Assembly: GCF_000003815.2 (NCBI RefSeq)
Contig: NC_049989.1
Span: 20,463,255-20,527,254, forward strand
DNA from: Branchiostoma floridae
Lineage: Eukaryota; Chordata; Leptocardii; Amphioxiformes; Branchiostomatidae
Reading direction: 5' to 3'
Length of the DNA: 64,000 nt
Below the pieces are notes generated by a model. It worked only from the letters and a program-made list of their open reading frames with translations. It was not told the origin of the DNA and searched no databases. Position 1 is the first letter of the stretch. Each line of letters opens with the position of its first letter. The position numbers were made by a program, and so were the translations under genes. This document shows positions 35,501-49,700 of the stretch, piece after piece.

Positions 35501-38500
35501 GCGACAGTCGTATTGAGGTCACATGAGTAGCGCTGAATGGCAGCTCACTCCAGACCCTTGCAATTTAGCCCCAGCTATTGTAACCTCCTCATAATTCAGC
35601 CCTTGGCTGCCAAGAGAGAGTAGTTGGCCCACCCAATAACAATAACCAATAACAATAAAACTCATGATAAGGGACACCAATATATCTGCACAAGCTTGTG
35701 CGGCTTTGCAAAGGACCTGGGTACAATTACCAGAGGAGCTAGTCTTTCAAACTTAACAGTATACGGATGATCTGCACTGGCTTGGGTATCTTCACAAAGG
35801 ACCTGATACCGTTATCAGAGGACTAAACAGTGCTGTCTCCAGCTTTCTATTTTCTTCCGTCCCTCTCATTCCCCTCCCATCTACTAGTAATGCTAGTTCA
35901 CCTTTATCTGCTGGGTGGCCTATATCCATTGGTTTTAAAAACCGGGTGTTTGAGGATCTCACGTTGATGGTCGTTAGTTTCAAATTGCAATATTTTCAGT
36001 ATATTGCAATCTAAAACTACCATCTGTTGGCTTGATGTGCCTAAATACCGTTTTAAAAAACAACGGATATAGGTTACCCCGTGGATAAAGGTGAACTAGT
36101 GTTATATTTGCCAGTGAAATAAAAGGAAAGTTTTGGACCTGATTTCTGTGACGTCAGACTTGTCCAGGTCCTGTAGGGCGAGACGTGCGGCCTCTAGGGC
36201 AGGCATGGCTTCAGCAAGGGACTCCTCAGCATCTTTCTGTACAGGAGATAGGAAACACAGAATGTTTAGTACCATGGATACATCAATATATATTTTGGGG
36301 TTCTTGGATATTCTATAATCGGTAAGGTGCAGCAAGCAGTCAAAACAAAATAGAGGGCATGGAGGAAAATTTGTGTCTATTGTAGGCATGGCTTCAGCTA
36401 GGGACTCCTCAGCATCTTTCTGTACAGGAGATAGGAAACACAGAATGTTAAGTACCATTTATGTCATACCTGTGATGCGAATACGTTCGATACGGGTGTT
36501 CCGGACCGGGCCATAACTTCCCTATTGCACAGGTTCGAAAGGCGTATCACACGGGCTCCATTCGAATAAATCGAGCCATTTCGAACGGGCCGAATACGGC
36601 ACGGTTGGCAATTTGAATACCTGATTCGGACGTTGTAACTTTGCTGTTGCAACGCGTTTTGTTCGAGGGCATCAAATTTGTTCAACTTCTGGCTGCTCGG
36701 CCTCGGTCCCAGCCCTCCCGCGGGTCGGATTACCTTTCGGTTGTCGGGTGATCCGACCCGCGGTCGGGCTGATACCTCGGGTGATATGGAATACACCGTG
36801 TTGTATTCTATATGTACTAGGCACCAAATCAAACTGTCAGTTGCTGTTTTTTTTAGTATTGCTCAATTCTAAGCTAATTTTCTGATAAATCTGAGAGCTA
36901 TTAAGTGAAGTGAAGTGAAGCAATGAAAATGCAAGTTTATGTCAAATATCACAATGCCTAAAATACTCAGGTTTTTTTTTTGTTATTCATCAAATTTTAT
37001 TTTGGAAATTTCACGGATAAAATGTTAGACAAGCTGGTATCAGGAAAATAGAATATTCGGACTTTATTAGACAACATCTACTGCAAAAGAGGACACACAT
37101 ACTGTAACAGTTCATTTTCTAAATCATTGCCATTTGTGACAAATAAAAGTCATACTAATCAGACATGTAGTTCACTCCGTGGTCACTGCAAAGTTCAGGA
37201 AGCATCTGTAACTCTGCTAGCCTGGGTACCATCCGGATAGTAGTTCGCTCCTATGTTCACTTCTGCTATCCGTCTAGAGACGTGCGCATTCAAACCGTTT
37301 GGTGGTGACGCCAGTTGATGAGCGAATCAAGCAATGGATTCTAGAGCACTCGTTCGATGACAACAGGCCGGCGCCCACATGCGCTAGGGGAAGTGGGGCT
37401 TTTCCGGTGTTATAACACTGGTTCGAACGATCACATGAACCCATTCCATAATTCGCTCTTATGTGGGGACCAATCAGCGCCTGCTTCCGAAATTTGGACG
37501 ATTCCAGACGATAAGATGGTCCGCGTTCCCAGACGGAAACACAGAGAAGCGACTGTATATTGTGTATAATGAATGTCAGAGCTAGAAGCAACTGTATATA
37601 GTATACAATGAACGTCGGGGCGAACTACTTTCCGGATGTACCCAGGGTGTAACTCTGCAGTGTTCATCGAATTGATAAGATCGTACAGATTGTNNNNNNN
37701 NNNNNNNNNNNNNNNNNNNNNNNNNNNNNNNNNNNNNNNNNNNNNNNNNNNNNNNNNNNNNNNNNNNNNNNNNNNNNNNNNNNNNNNNNNNNNCGTCCAG
37801 CTGTATTGCAGTGGCCTCAGCAAACTTCTTCTTCTCTGTAGCCTCAGTTGAACTGGACGAGATCTCTTCCAGAAGGGCCTCGCAGGCAGCAGTTTTCTCC
37901 GTCACGGCCACCTTCTGCACGGCTAGCTTCTCGTTTAGCTCATTCAGTTGCACACTGGCCTCCGCAAGCTTGGCCATACCTCCTTCCAGACGTTTGCACT
38001 GGAGGATTAATATAAACAACATTAGGAACATCAGTCACTGGACAACACGGTTGTACTCAAGTCTTTTTACATAGCGGATGTTTCTGTGCCTGTCTGTTGC
38101 TAAACTGCTTATGATAAATAGTTCTTGCCCTTGCCCTGAACTCAAAGTGAATGTGCTGAATTTGTACCCGTCCACTGACCCCTGACGTACTGGTCCTTCC
38201 CCTGCAGCAACTTGGTGTAGGAGGTGATGAAGTCCAGATAGTTGCCCTTGCTCTGAACTCTAAGACTATAAGTGTACTAGTTTTGTACCCCTGGCCATTA
38301 ACCCCTGGCCATTAACCCCTGGCCATTTAACCCCTGCCCCCTGACCTGTGAGAGGATGTACTGGTCCTTCTTCTGCAGCAGTTTGGTGTAGGAGGTGATG
38401 AAGTCCAGGTAGTTGCCCTTGCCCTGAACTCTAAGACCATACAATCATGTACTACTAGTAGTTTTGTATCCCTGCCCTTTGACCCCTAACCTGTACACCC

Positions 38501-41500
38501 TGACCTGTGAGAGGATGTACTGGTCCTTCTCCTGCAGCAGCTTTGTGTATGAGGTGATGAAGTCCAGGTAGTTTTTCGGGGTAACATAGTTGATGCGGCG
38601 CAGCTTCTGCTGGAAGAGGCGGCTGTAGTCCACCACTGACTGGTGCACGTACACCAGATGGCTCACCACCTGTTCCTGGTGCTGGTCTGGTACCATCTGG
38701 TTCTGTGGGCAGTAAAACATTGGTTCAAAACTTTAACACCAGGAAGACGGTTGTGTTTGTGTGTTTCTACATACAAGAAACTTTACATGGAATTGTCTGA
38801 ATTTTGGTATTTGAGTAGCTAATGAGATCCTGAAGAAACACAGGGATTTGGGGCCCCTAGCAGCTTTTTCCCCCTTAAACTATTACAGAATGGATCTTGT
38901 TTACTAAAAAGCCACAAATTAAAGTTAAAAAGTTCTGTCCTTTAGGGGAATATTCTTAAAATTTACAGGCTCTGAGTCTGACCAGAATCTCCAAAAGGAA
39001 TGATCTTGATCATGGTTTCTGTCAAGGGAGACTCCAATTGGGATCCTTACTGGCAGAATCAGCGATATTGCAATCTCTCCCAGTCCTTCAATTTTGGTAC
39101 ATCTAAAAGAGAAAAAAATGAGCCTATTGTACTTACTTCTCCCACAAACACGTTGGCAACGGCGTACAGAGCCTGTTCAGGCCACGGCATGAACCAGTCG
39201 ATGGTCGTGTTGTTCACCAGTCCGGGGAAGTTCCGGCAGCGCGTACGAAGAGTGTCGCCTGTGGGGGACATGGCAAGTACGATGTGCAGGTTGTTGGAAC
39301 ACTTGGTGACGAAGTACTGCCAGATCGCCTCCCTGGCGGGGCCCGAACCAGCCTTGCCTGCCTCGTCTCTCATCTGGGAAATATATCATCATCATCATCA
39401 TCATCACTACATCATCATCATCAATACCTTATCATCATCGTCATTACATCATCATCATCATCATTATGCCAGATCGCCTCCCTGGCGGGGCCCGAACCAG
39501 CCTTACCTGCCTCGTCTCTCATCTGGGAAATATATCATCATCATTATCATCATCACTACATCATCATCAATACCTTATCATCGTCGTCATTACATCATCA
39601 TCATCATCATCATTATGCCAGATCATAATTTTGAGAAAACAGATAATAAGTAAATGACAACTATCATTTCAGGAGGTTGTGAAGAAATAACCATTATTTC
39701 AGCACCTTGGAAAGGACCACACTAACATTTCCGTTTGTCAGGGTGGGTGAAATATTAGCTGCTATCTATCACAATTCACAAATTTCATAGAGTAGAGAAA
39801 GGTATGTTGAGCCCTGATCATAGAGAACATTTCATGGCCAAAACGCCAATCCAAGTTGGTATTATCAGCTAAATAGAGGCGGTGGTCAGTTCTGTCTTGC
39901 TAGTGCTATTTATGATGGAGGTGTTCGAAATAGAACCATGATCGAACAGTGGGCAGGGCTTAATTCAGTATGGGTCCAAATAAATAATACTGTAAATGCA
40001 GAAATGTTTGCGGTGGATTAATGTTCGCGGTTTTCGCGGTGACCACTTCACCGGGAATTTAAAACCACCGCGAACATTTTTCTATAATGATATTAGATTG
40101 CAGTCTATGGTGTTACCGCGAACTTAAATCCACCGCGAAAAGTCCCTTTTCCCGCTACCGCGAAATTAAATCCCTGTGAACTTAAATACATTTACAGTAC
40201 ATGGAATGAGATACCCACACTCTGAATGATGGCGTCCTTCTCATCGTCAGGGTACAGAGCAGGGACCATGCCTGATGTCAGCATATTGTTAATCAGCTCC
40301 AGGAAACCTGTGGACACATTAAGAACCAGCATCTTACTACTAAGAACTAACTCGTGCATGTACATTTTTGTACCAACATATACAATTTTTCCTTTGAGAA
40401 ACAGATAATGACATCTAGAGGCCTGGGGGCTTCTTTAAGTTTTCATAAACAAAGCTTCAAACAAACAAACAAACAAACAAACAAACAAACATCATTTCAG
40501 TAGATTGTGGAAAAATAGCCAGTATTTCAGCACCTTGGAAATGACCACACTAACTTTATATAGAAATGCAAGATTAAAGCATTTCATAACACACTGATTT
40601 TACGCAACTGTATTCAATCCTCTCTAGCTAGTGATGTATTATATGTAATAATTAAAACTCAAATATTGCCCTGTTGAGATCAAATCGAGCGCATACATTT
40701 ACATGATTGTACTTTTGAGATAGGAAGCCTTTTCATATATTGACTCACCTACATGTATTACTGTTTTTCTGTGTGTATGAATATATGAATATATATATAT
40801 ATATATAGATGCATAAAATAAACAAATATATATAGATGCATAAAATAAACAAAAAGATATCAACCTGAATGTGATTCAAACAATGTTTTCAGACCATCTA
40901 CCTTCTTGTGCCACGTGAGCATCTGTGAACAGGAACACAGTCTTCTTATTCTCCACCCCGAGCTTCCCGTACAGGATCTTCAGGTCATCGCGGAAGTTAG
41001 ACTCCTCGTAGCCTCGGCTCAGCGTGATCTCGAAGATGTCGCATCCGGCGGTGAAGGAGGCGAGTTTGGTCAGGCTCTGCTTGCCTGATCCTCCTATGCC
41101 AACAAGCAAGGCGTGACCCTGTGGAGACATAGCACAGGTTTAAAAGTTAAAAGTTAGAATTTGCCCATGCATCTACAGATGCGTAGGGTGGGGCCCATCT
41201 CTACTTTGAAGCCCTTGGGCCACACATCTGTGCAAGTCACTACAGCAGGGGGCTGGTCCGCTGGTAGTGGTGTGTATTTAACTTCCATACTCTTCCTCAT
41301 TAGTGCTGAGTGCTAAGCAGAGAAAGCAGCATGTACCATTTTTAGAGTCTTTGGTATGACTCGGATGGGGATCAAACTCACGACCTAGCAAATGCTAGGC
41401 AAACACTCTACCCACTCGGCCATAGCAGAGGTTTGGTTCGGTTTAATTCAGATCTCCAGTGACTGTTATGTCATTATTCTTCCTGTCATTATTCTTCCCG

Positions 41501-43677
41501 GGTGAATGATGTAATCCTTGTGTGGCTGATACGAGACAGAGGTTTGCCAGGCCTTTATCCAGGTGATTTGTAGTGAATCCCCATGACTGGGGGTTTCTGA
41601 GTAGCCTGATGTGATAGCCAGTCTATCAAACAGCCCAGGTAGCCAGGCCTGGTGCTCGGCCCAGCATTTTCTTTAAACCTTTTCTGCTAGGAAAAAAGAA
41701 GAAAAAGAACACGACAGCCCAAATAGTATTTTTCCCCTTCAGGAAAACATGATAAACTAAAATATTATACCTGAGAGTCATCGACAGAGAGGAAAACATA
41801 AGAACATGCTGGATAAAGGAGGCTGTCTGGATCAGGAAGTCAGCTCCAGTCATGAACAGAGACGAGGGGGGGAACAGACTGAGCCACACACTTTTAGGAA
41901 ACAGCATTCTTGCTGCTGCAGCGCCGCCTACATCGGCTATAAGCAGCAGCAAGAATCAGATAAAGCCATTCTAGCCCCGATGATGGTGTCAGTCATCGAA
42001 ACGTAGGAAGTGAGTACTAATTTGATTGTGTTTGAAGAACCTTACTACATGAGTATTCTACCAACCTGATGAAACTATTTATATGGAGGATTATATTATA
42101 CCTGGTCCATTCTGATGACGCGGTGGATGCGGGTGAGATGCTCCAGGGCGTCGTCGAACAGCACCAAGTTCATGGGCGTGTAGTTATCATTGTACTCCTC
42201 CAGGATTTCCTGGAACAAGGCCTTAGCTGCGTCATAGTCCTGGGAAGGTTGAAGAGTAACCAAGTATGAAATGCAGATTCTAATGAAGAATATCTATTAA
42301 TAAAACTGTCAAAAAGCAGTAAATTGTTCAATTTGTTGTGTCACAGTCATCCTTCTTCTGACGCCCAATCAACTGCATGGAGGAATGTTCCAGGATGTTT
42401 TTGGGCTAAACATTTTGAACATTTCTGAACCTAATATTCTAGTATTTCTTGCATCATATAATAACAGGGTATAGGAGGAATAGTGACTGTCATAAACAGA
42501 AAACGGCATACAATACGGGATGAAAACAGTGACAAACAAAGGTACTGTTGTTTGAAATCTCTGAATTTGCATGAAAACAAAATCATGACTGTTAACTTAA
42601 GTATGGAATGAAAATGTTAGTTTTTCACATTAAGCTGAACCAAAATCAGTAGTTTTGTTTTCTGGGCAGAAATATGAGATACAACTAGAGATACAACTAA
42701 AATAAAGTGGGAAAAATTGTATATCTACCCCACTGGACCTTGACAAAGCCCTTGGCGTGCTCACCTGAATGTCCTCGTACACCCGAGGTTCTGACTCCTC
42801 CAGAGCCGTGCGGAAGTCGCCGAACAGGCAGGGTTCCCTCTGGACGGCCTCGATGTGCTGCCGGTAGTTCTCCTCCAGGATACCCTTCATGATGCCCTAA
42901 AATAACACCGGATAGTGGGTATAGTGAGTGACAGAGCTTCAAACACACATCCAGCACATACAAGGCGCATACAGTGTATTCCCTGGTATCTAAAGCTATT
43001 TTATTTGATTTCTGCAATGTCATTTGCCCTAAAACAACAACACTTGTATAGTGAGGGAGAGATCTTCAAAGCATGCATCTACAATATAAGGTGGAGAGTG
43101 CTTGAAATATCCACACCCAAATGGTGTGGTGGAGGCAGGGTCTCTCTCCCAGTTCAAAACTGAACTAGGGAGGGCCCTGCTGCATTGAGTCGCCCCTACA
43201 CATTCTAAATGTAAATAGCACCCACTAAATTCACTAATTTTGTCTTGCACCCACAAATCAGTTATGTATCTTAAAGTTTACTGTTTCTCCTAAGTTTACT
43301 GTTTCCCCTAAGTTTATTTGTTCCAATCACTTGTTCCTAACACATGGGCACTGCTAGCAATCTCTGTTATATGGGCTTAGCAGTACAAAAAGTACAATTA
43401 TTATCATGATAAGGATTATTAAATAATAGTGTGCAAGCATTCAGTATAAAAAACCTACACTACTATACTATGGTCATTTTGAAACTACTTACCACAACTA
43501 GGTCCTTGTCTGTATCGTTAATGAGCCTGTCATTGAAGACTCTGGTGGTTTCGTTCCTCCAACAGCGAATAAACTGGGGAGCAGTCTGGAACCTGTGGAG
43601 CAAACAAATTTCATTTATTAACTTGCAAATTTTAATGGCTACGTTTTTGGAAGTGTGAGTGTGCCCACCTATGTGTT

Positions 43678-43719
<42 letters not shown>

Positions 43720-46700
43720 TGTGAGTACATGCATGTGTGTGTGAACACAATACCTTGAGAATGAGTTCTCTGATGATATTTGGTATGTGGGTACTAGATC
43801 TTGATGTGACATTAGATTTTGGGCTCCCTAACAGCTTGTTTGGGTACTGCAGCAGAACTCCTGGTTTTGATTTCATGTGTTCTCAGCTATTGTCATGACT
43901 TTTGGGTGATGATAGCTGGCTTGTTTGTTCAATTCATGTCAGCTCAGCATGGAAGAAAAGACAAAACATGCAGACTATGTGCCAAAATGACTTCTACATG
44001 ACACATTTTTCAAATCTAATAAGAACATACAAGGTCGCAAACTGGCAATTTTCAAAAATTCCTGGGGTTTTATGTGCAAAACAAACAAACAAACAAACAA
44101 ACAAACAAACAAACAAACAAACAAACCTGTCTGGGGTGGTGAGGCAGAGGCCCTGGTACGTCCGGGACAGGTCACGCAGGTTGAAGATGTAGTGGAACTT
44201 AGACGGGGTCGGCGGAAGGTCACGCACAATGTTCTGGTACAGAGTCAAGGTCGCTGAGGTCAGCCCGTTGGCCAGCCCGCGAATCTCATCACTGAACGGC
44301 TTAAGATGACCTTGAAGCAAAGTACCAAGTAGCATCTTTTAAAAAGTTCTTCTCAAGGTACACATCATTGTTTAAAATCTGGTCAAAGTTTGTTTTTCTC
44401 CATAAGTGACTTGAATAATTTATCTTCAATGTTCTTTACTGATTCTGGTTTTATGTGCTACAAATGAAACCGTGTTTCAAATTTCTAGAATATGTTCCTG
44501 CACAATGTTCCATCATGACCACAAAATATCATCCTCCTAACGCCGGTCCCCAACGGCATTAGCCTATGGGGCCCTGCTATCTCATGCCCTATCAGTGGTT
44601 ATTATGATTGTCGCCACAAACAAGCTGTCAACCAATCAGAGAATAGACCTTTCTTGGGCTTGTTCTTGTCGCAAGCTGTCTCGCAAAGGCCGCTGGGAAG
44701 CTATCAGCCAATCATGTTACGTATTACATGGCTCCATCCTCCTACGCCCGATCCCCAACGGCTGACTGCCCACATAAGGGTAAGTTCATTAATATTTATA
44801 AGTAGGGTGGTCCCTAACTGGTCTGAGTGCACAAGGTAGCAGAGGTAAACACAGTAAGTTTTGACATGACTGTGGTTCCTCTGCATAGGAGAATGCAACA
44901 AAATCTATCTGTAGAATGTGACATCACACAAGTGTTGGATTGCTCATTCCTTTCAGCAACAGAGACTGGAGTTGGACAGTAGAAAATTTGAACATCCAAT
45001 TTTTATGTCACTTGAGTCTTGAAAATTACAGTTCAACTTTGACTCCAAAGATACAATTCCAACTATTTGCAAAGAGAGCAGTCTTTTTATAACGCACTTT
45101 TAAGTTTATCAATTTTTGAACAGAAAGTAACAGAAACCTTGAAGGTATAAGGTTAAAATCCTTCATTTGAATAGTGGAACATTTTTTGTTGTTGCCATCA
45201 AGGAGGTTGAAAGAGCCGACTCCTTCCCCTTTTTCAACCTCCTTGTTGCCATGTCTACATGTACATGCATGCATCTATTCAGTGCCAAACAATTTTCTGG
45301 GGTGAACAAAATGCAAAATTAGCAAAAACAGACACCTTGCAGGATGGATGAGTAGATGTGGTGCAGTGACTCGTCTGAAGGGAACGTCATGTTGAAGACG
45401 GTGAAAAGCGACACAAAGCGAGGGTCGACCTCGTTACGACCTCCCCCAGCCTTGCCCATGGCGGCCAGGTAGCCCAGGTCCTTCAGAATCTTGTAGTTGA
45501 GCTCTTTTCCTCTGTCGTACATTCCGCCGCGCTCCAGGAGTAGCTTCAGGAGAGCGATGGGCTGCTGGGTCCCGTAGGTGTCCACCTGGGAGAAAAACAG
45601 TCGTTAAAAATTACACTGAGGCAAACAGTACAAACTACTGTAATTCTTGAAATTCTCGCGTCTGGAAATTATAGCGTTTTGGGGAAAATGGAGTAACTCG
45701 CGTCACTTAATTTTAGCGTTGTGAAGGAGGCGCTAAATTTTCAGTCGGATGTGTGAAAAAATAGCATGAATATTACCAAAACCCTCGGTAGTTTACATGC
45801 CTAAAGTCCGAAAAATACATGACTAGAAATAACATACACGCCGGCGGTGCGTGTGGTTCTGAATAATAAACAACTTACGGACGCGGTGATTTCAAAACGC
45901 GCTTGACGGCCGCCGACTCTGGCCGGCCGGCGGCCCGCTAAATTTTGGCGGACATAGCCGACCCAAGGACGACAACAGCCCACTTGATACTGCTGTCGTG
46001 AATAAGGAAGCCGAGAAAGCCATACAGGTAGCGAACAGCGAGAAAAAACGTAGCGGGAACCACCACCATACTCCGGAAGCAGGACCAAGATTGCAAAATT
46101 TGGTAGCGAAAACTTGTGAGGGACGTCAGCGAATCTCGAATCGGCCACGCATTCGATCAAAAAGACGTTTCTGGAAGAAGTCGCCCGCCATGGAACGAAC
46201 AAGATCGCAAACTTTTCACACACAAAAAACATCGCCAGACTTGAAGGTTGTCGACCTCGATGCGGCGCCGCAGAAATAATTTTGTGAGATCCATGCGGCG
46301 CACGGTCGGCGCCATTTTGAAACTTGATTGTTGTTGTTTGTACGCTTGGGTGGCGGCGGATTCTTGTAATGAGGGTTTGATTCCGAATTGTTCGTAGCTC
46401 ACAAAAAACACGCCTTACATATTGGGCTTTGACGCTATGAATTTGACTGTCTTTCTGCCTAGAAATTCGTAGATTTACACCAAATATTCCGTAGTGGCTT
46501 TGTATTTTTTCTGCGACGCCATTTTTGCTGTTGTTGTCTGCACGCTAAGATGACGCGGACATTTTCTAAGTCTTGTGTAACATCGTAGCACAACGTGAAC
46601 TTCGGAACTGTTTTGTATATTTTATGGACAACCTTCTAAATCGTAGCGTAGAATAATATTGATAAATACGCAATTGGTAAATATGCAGCTCAGCTCGTAA

Positions 46701-49700
46701 CGAATTTGTGTTGTTTGCGTCAGCATGCTTTCACTGCATTTTGTAAAAGAAATGACGACAAACTTTCCATTTAAATATATGTTTTATTTCTTGAAGAACG
46801 ACGAACTTCTTGTTCCTGTGTGAATAACTAGGGTAATGTGTGCACGTTTTTGTAAAGGATAAGAGTTAGATCGTGACCGTATATACTAAGTAACAAAACC
46901 AGAAATCGGCGCCGCGACATTAGAGGGTGGGGGGCGGTGGTGAATTCGCGTAATGAAAAAGTCGCGTAATGAAAATTTAGCGCTCGACTAGTGGGCGCTA
47001 AAAACGCTAAAATTAAGTTACCGCAATAAAATCAAGAATTACAGTATGTAACTATATCTAACTCAACCTGTTTGCTGTCTATGCTTTCCAATATATATAC
47101 ATAAAAGCTTCAGGAGAGCGATGGGCTGCTGGGTACCGTAGGTGTCCACCTGGGAGAAAAACAGTCGTTGAAAATTACACTGAGGCAAACAGTACAAACT
47201 ATGTAACTATATCTAACTCAACCTGTTTGCTGTCTATGCTTTCCAATATATATACATAAAAGCTTCAGGAGAGCGATGGGCTGCTGGGTACCGTAGGTGT
47301 CCACCTGGGAGAAAAACAGTCGTTGAAAATTACACTGAGGCAAACAGTACAAAGCACTTTGGAACTATATTTAACTCAACCTATTTGCTGTCTATGCTTT
47401 CCAATATATAAACAGCTCAATAATGATTTAACACAAAAAAGGGCAATGTTTTCTTTCTTTTCCAACGCAACTATCTATGGAAGATTTTATACGGTTTAGA
47501 AGAAAACCAACAATAAAGCAAGAGACAGTTATTTGCAAGTCCGGAATTACTTTCCAACATTTTGGTTTCTTTGTAACCAACCCTAAATGTGTTTTCACAA
47601 GTCCAGTTTTGGTCCGGTGTGCACTAGCAACACAATATAGACGTTACACAACACATGCATAATTATCTCTATGATGACAATGACCATGCAATGATTAGTG
47701 CACAACATATATGCCCAGACCCTTACCTGTGGCATGTTCATGTCGTCTATGAAGCAGAGGAGTCTCTTCCCGGGCGGCGGCCCGTAAGTGTCCTTGGTGC
47801 GTTTCTCCACGTTAGCCTCAAGGTTACGCTGCACGTCCATCGAGGTGGTTCTCGACGAGAAGTTCATGGTCAGGAGGAGCTGGGGGACAGAAAGTTCAAA
47901 CAGTTTACAAAAAGCCACAGATGCATTGCAAGATAATCATTACTACTTGACACAAACTTCAGATGTTAAATAATTCTATGGCACAACTGCTTACTTCATG
48001 ATCATATGGCATTGACCTCATTTGTGGTAGAATGTTTTCTTAATTCACGCACTCCTTAAGAAGCAAAGCATTCTTTATGGCCTTTGTGTGCATTAAGCAT
48101 CCACATTACACAGAAAGTGTAACGCTCCCTCTGGCAGATCAAACATAAACTGCACATGTCACACACACACACACGCACACACACACGCACGCACGTACAC
48201 ACAAACACTACACAAACACTACATGTTACATCAAACAACTGTTACAATGTCACTTCCTTACATGGGTCTCCTTGTCCACGCTGCGAAGGAAGTCTTGGAT
48301 CGTGGCTGTCTTCGATGTTCCTGTTTCTCCCACCAGGACAACAGGCCTCTTGATGTTAACCTGAAAGGGGCAAAGTTGCCTTGTAGTTTGCATTTCAACT
48401 TAGAGCCTACAGGTTTTGAGTTTAAATCCTTAGCAGGCCCTAGTTTTGTGCCCATGGGAAAGGAGCATTGCACCTATTTCCTCACTGTACTTACTAAGTA
48501 AGTACAGCAAAAATGAGTAGTGCCTAGCTTTGCATATTAAAGATACCCTCTTAGATGGGACATATGGGCCATAGAGGTCCTGTATTTCAGGAGAGCCACA
48601 GCTCAAGCATGTTAAAGAACGCCCCACATAAAAGTAGAGGTCCATCCTGCCCTTACAGACTTGTACTTACTGTGACAATGAGTGCTACCAGTACCTAGCT
48701 TAGGGACGTCCTCTTGTCTTTATAACTTGTACCTACTGTGCAATCTTGTGAATTATGCTTATAGAGGGATTATTTACTCTTCAAAATAAACAAACAAACA
48801 AATAAACAAACAAACCATGAGCTGCACAAGCCAGGTGCTGCGTACGGTGTCGACCGTCGGGACGAGGATTTCGTTGAACTTCTTCTCGGGGTCGTGGACG
48901 TACTTTGGCACCAGCTCGCCCCACGGGATCCAGCGGTTCTGCACATCATCGAAGAAGTACTCATACAGGGTGGGCTGGGCACCTGGATGGAAATAGTTAT
49001 GCATTCATGGGGTCTTGAGTTTGATTTCTTGACTTGAAAAATGGCACATGCCGATTTCTCTGCTTATGTTACCCACAGGACCCGCAAGACCGGGCGCTAG
49101 GCGGGGACTACTAACAGACAACGTCAGAGCCAGGAATTTGGGAGACCAGACTTTTATATGTCAATATAGATCCACTTCACAGAACTGCCAAGAACGCATG
49201 CATTTACACTGGGATAATCCATTACTTGAGCTAGTGGGGGGGTTTCATCATGCTACACTTAGCACTCAGCATTTGGGAAAGAGCATGGAGGTTTCTCGCA
49301 CACACAACTAAAGGTGGACAAGTCCCCTGCTGTAGCATTTGGTCAAAGCTGCATGGCCAAATTCCTTCGGAAAAAAAATGGCACTACCATGTTAACTTAC
49401 AGTCAGACAGAGTAAGGACTTCAGAAATTCTTGCTGCATTAATAGAATAGAATAAAACAAGATAGCATGTGGCGACTACAGTGTAAAGCTTTTAAACTCC
49501 TAATTCTATTAATAGTAATCTTATTGGGCTCAACTTCTTTTTCTGAGACAGTGGAAGACAAAAGATTCTAACTTTTTGTTTTGCACGGGTTTTGTGATGT
49601 TAGGAGGAGAGCAGTTTTCTTTTATTCTGGAGTTGCAGAATAGAGGATTTCAGTGGCCTCTTTAGAGAGTTTCCTCCTTTTGTTATTGTAGAAGGAACAA

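Noticed and set aside
39000-39653. Plus-strand frame of 217 codons
   Set aside because: It crosses the antisense of a dynein exon and an ATC microsatellite (poly-H/I/S).
45998-46279. Arg/Lys-rich 93-codon frame as a gene
   Set aside because: It lies wholly inside the TIR element 45638-47044 and matches no family I recognise.
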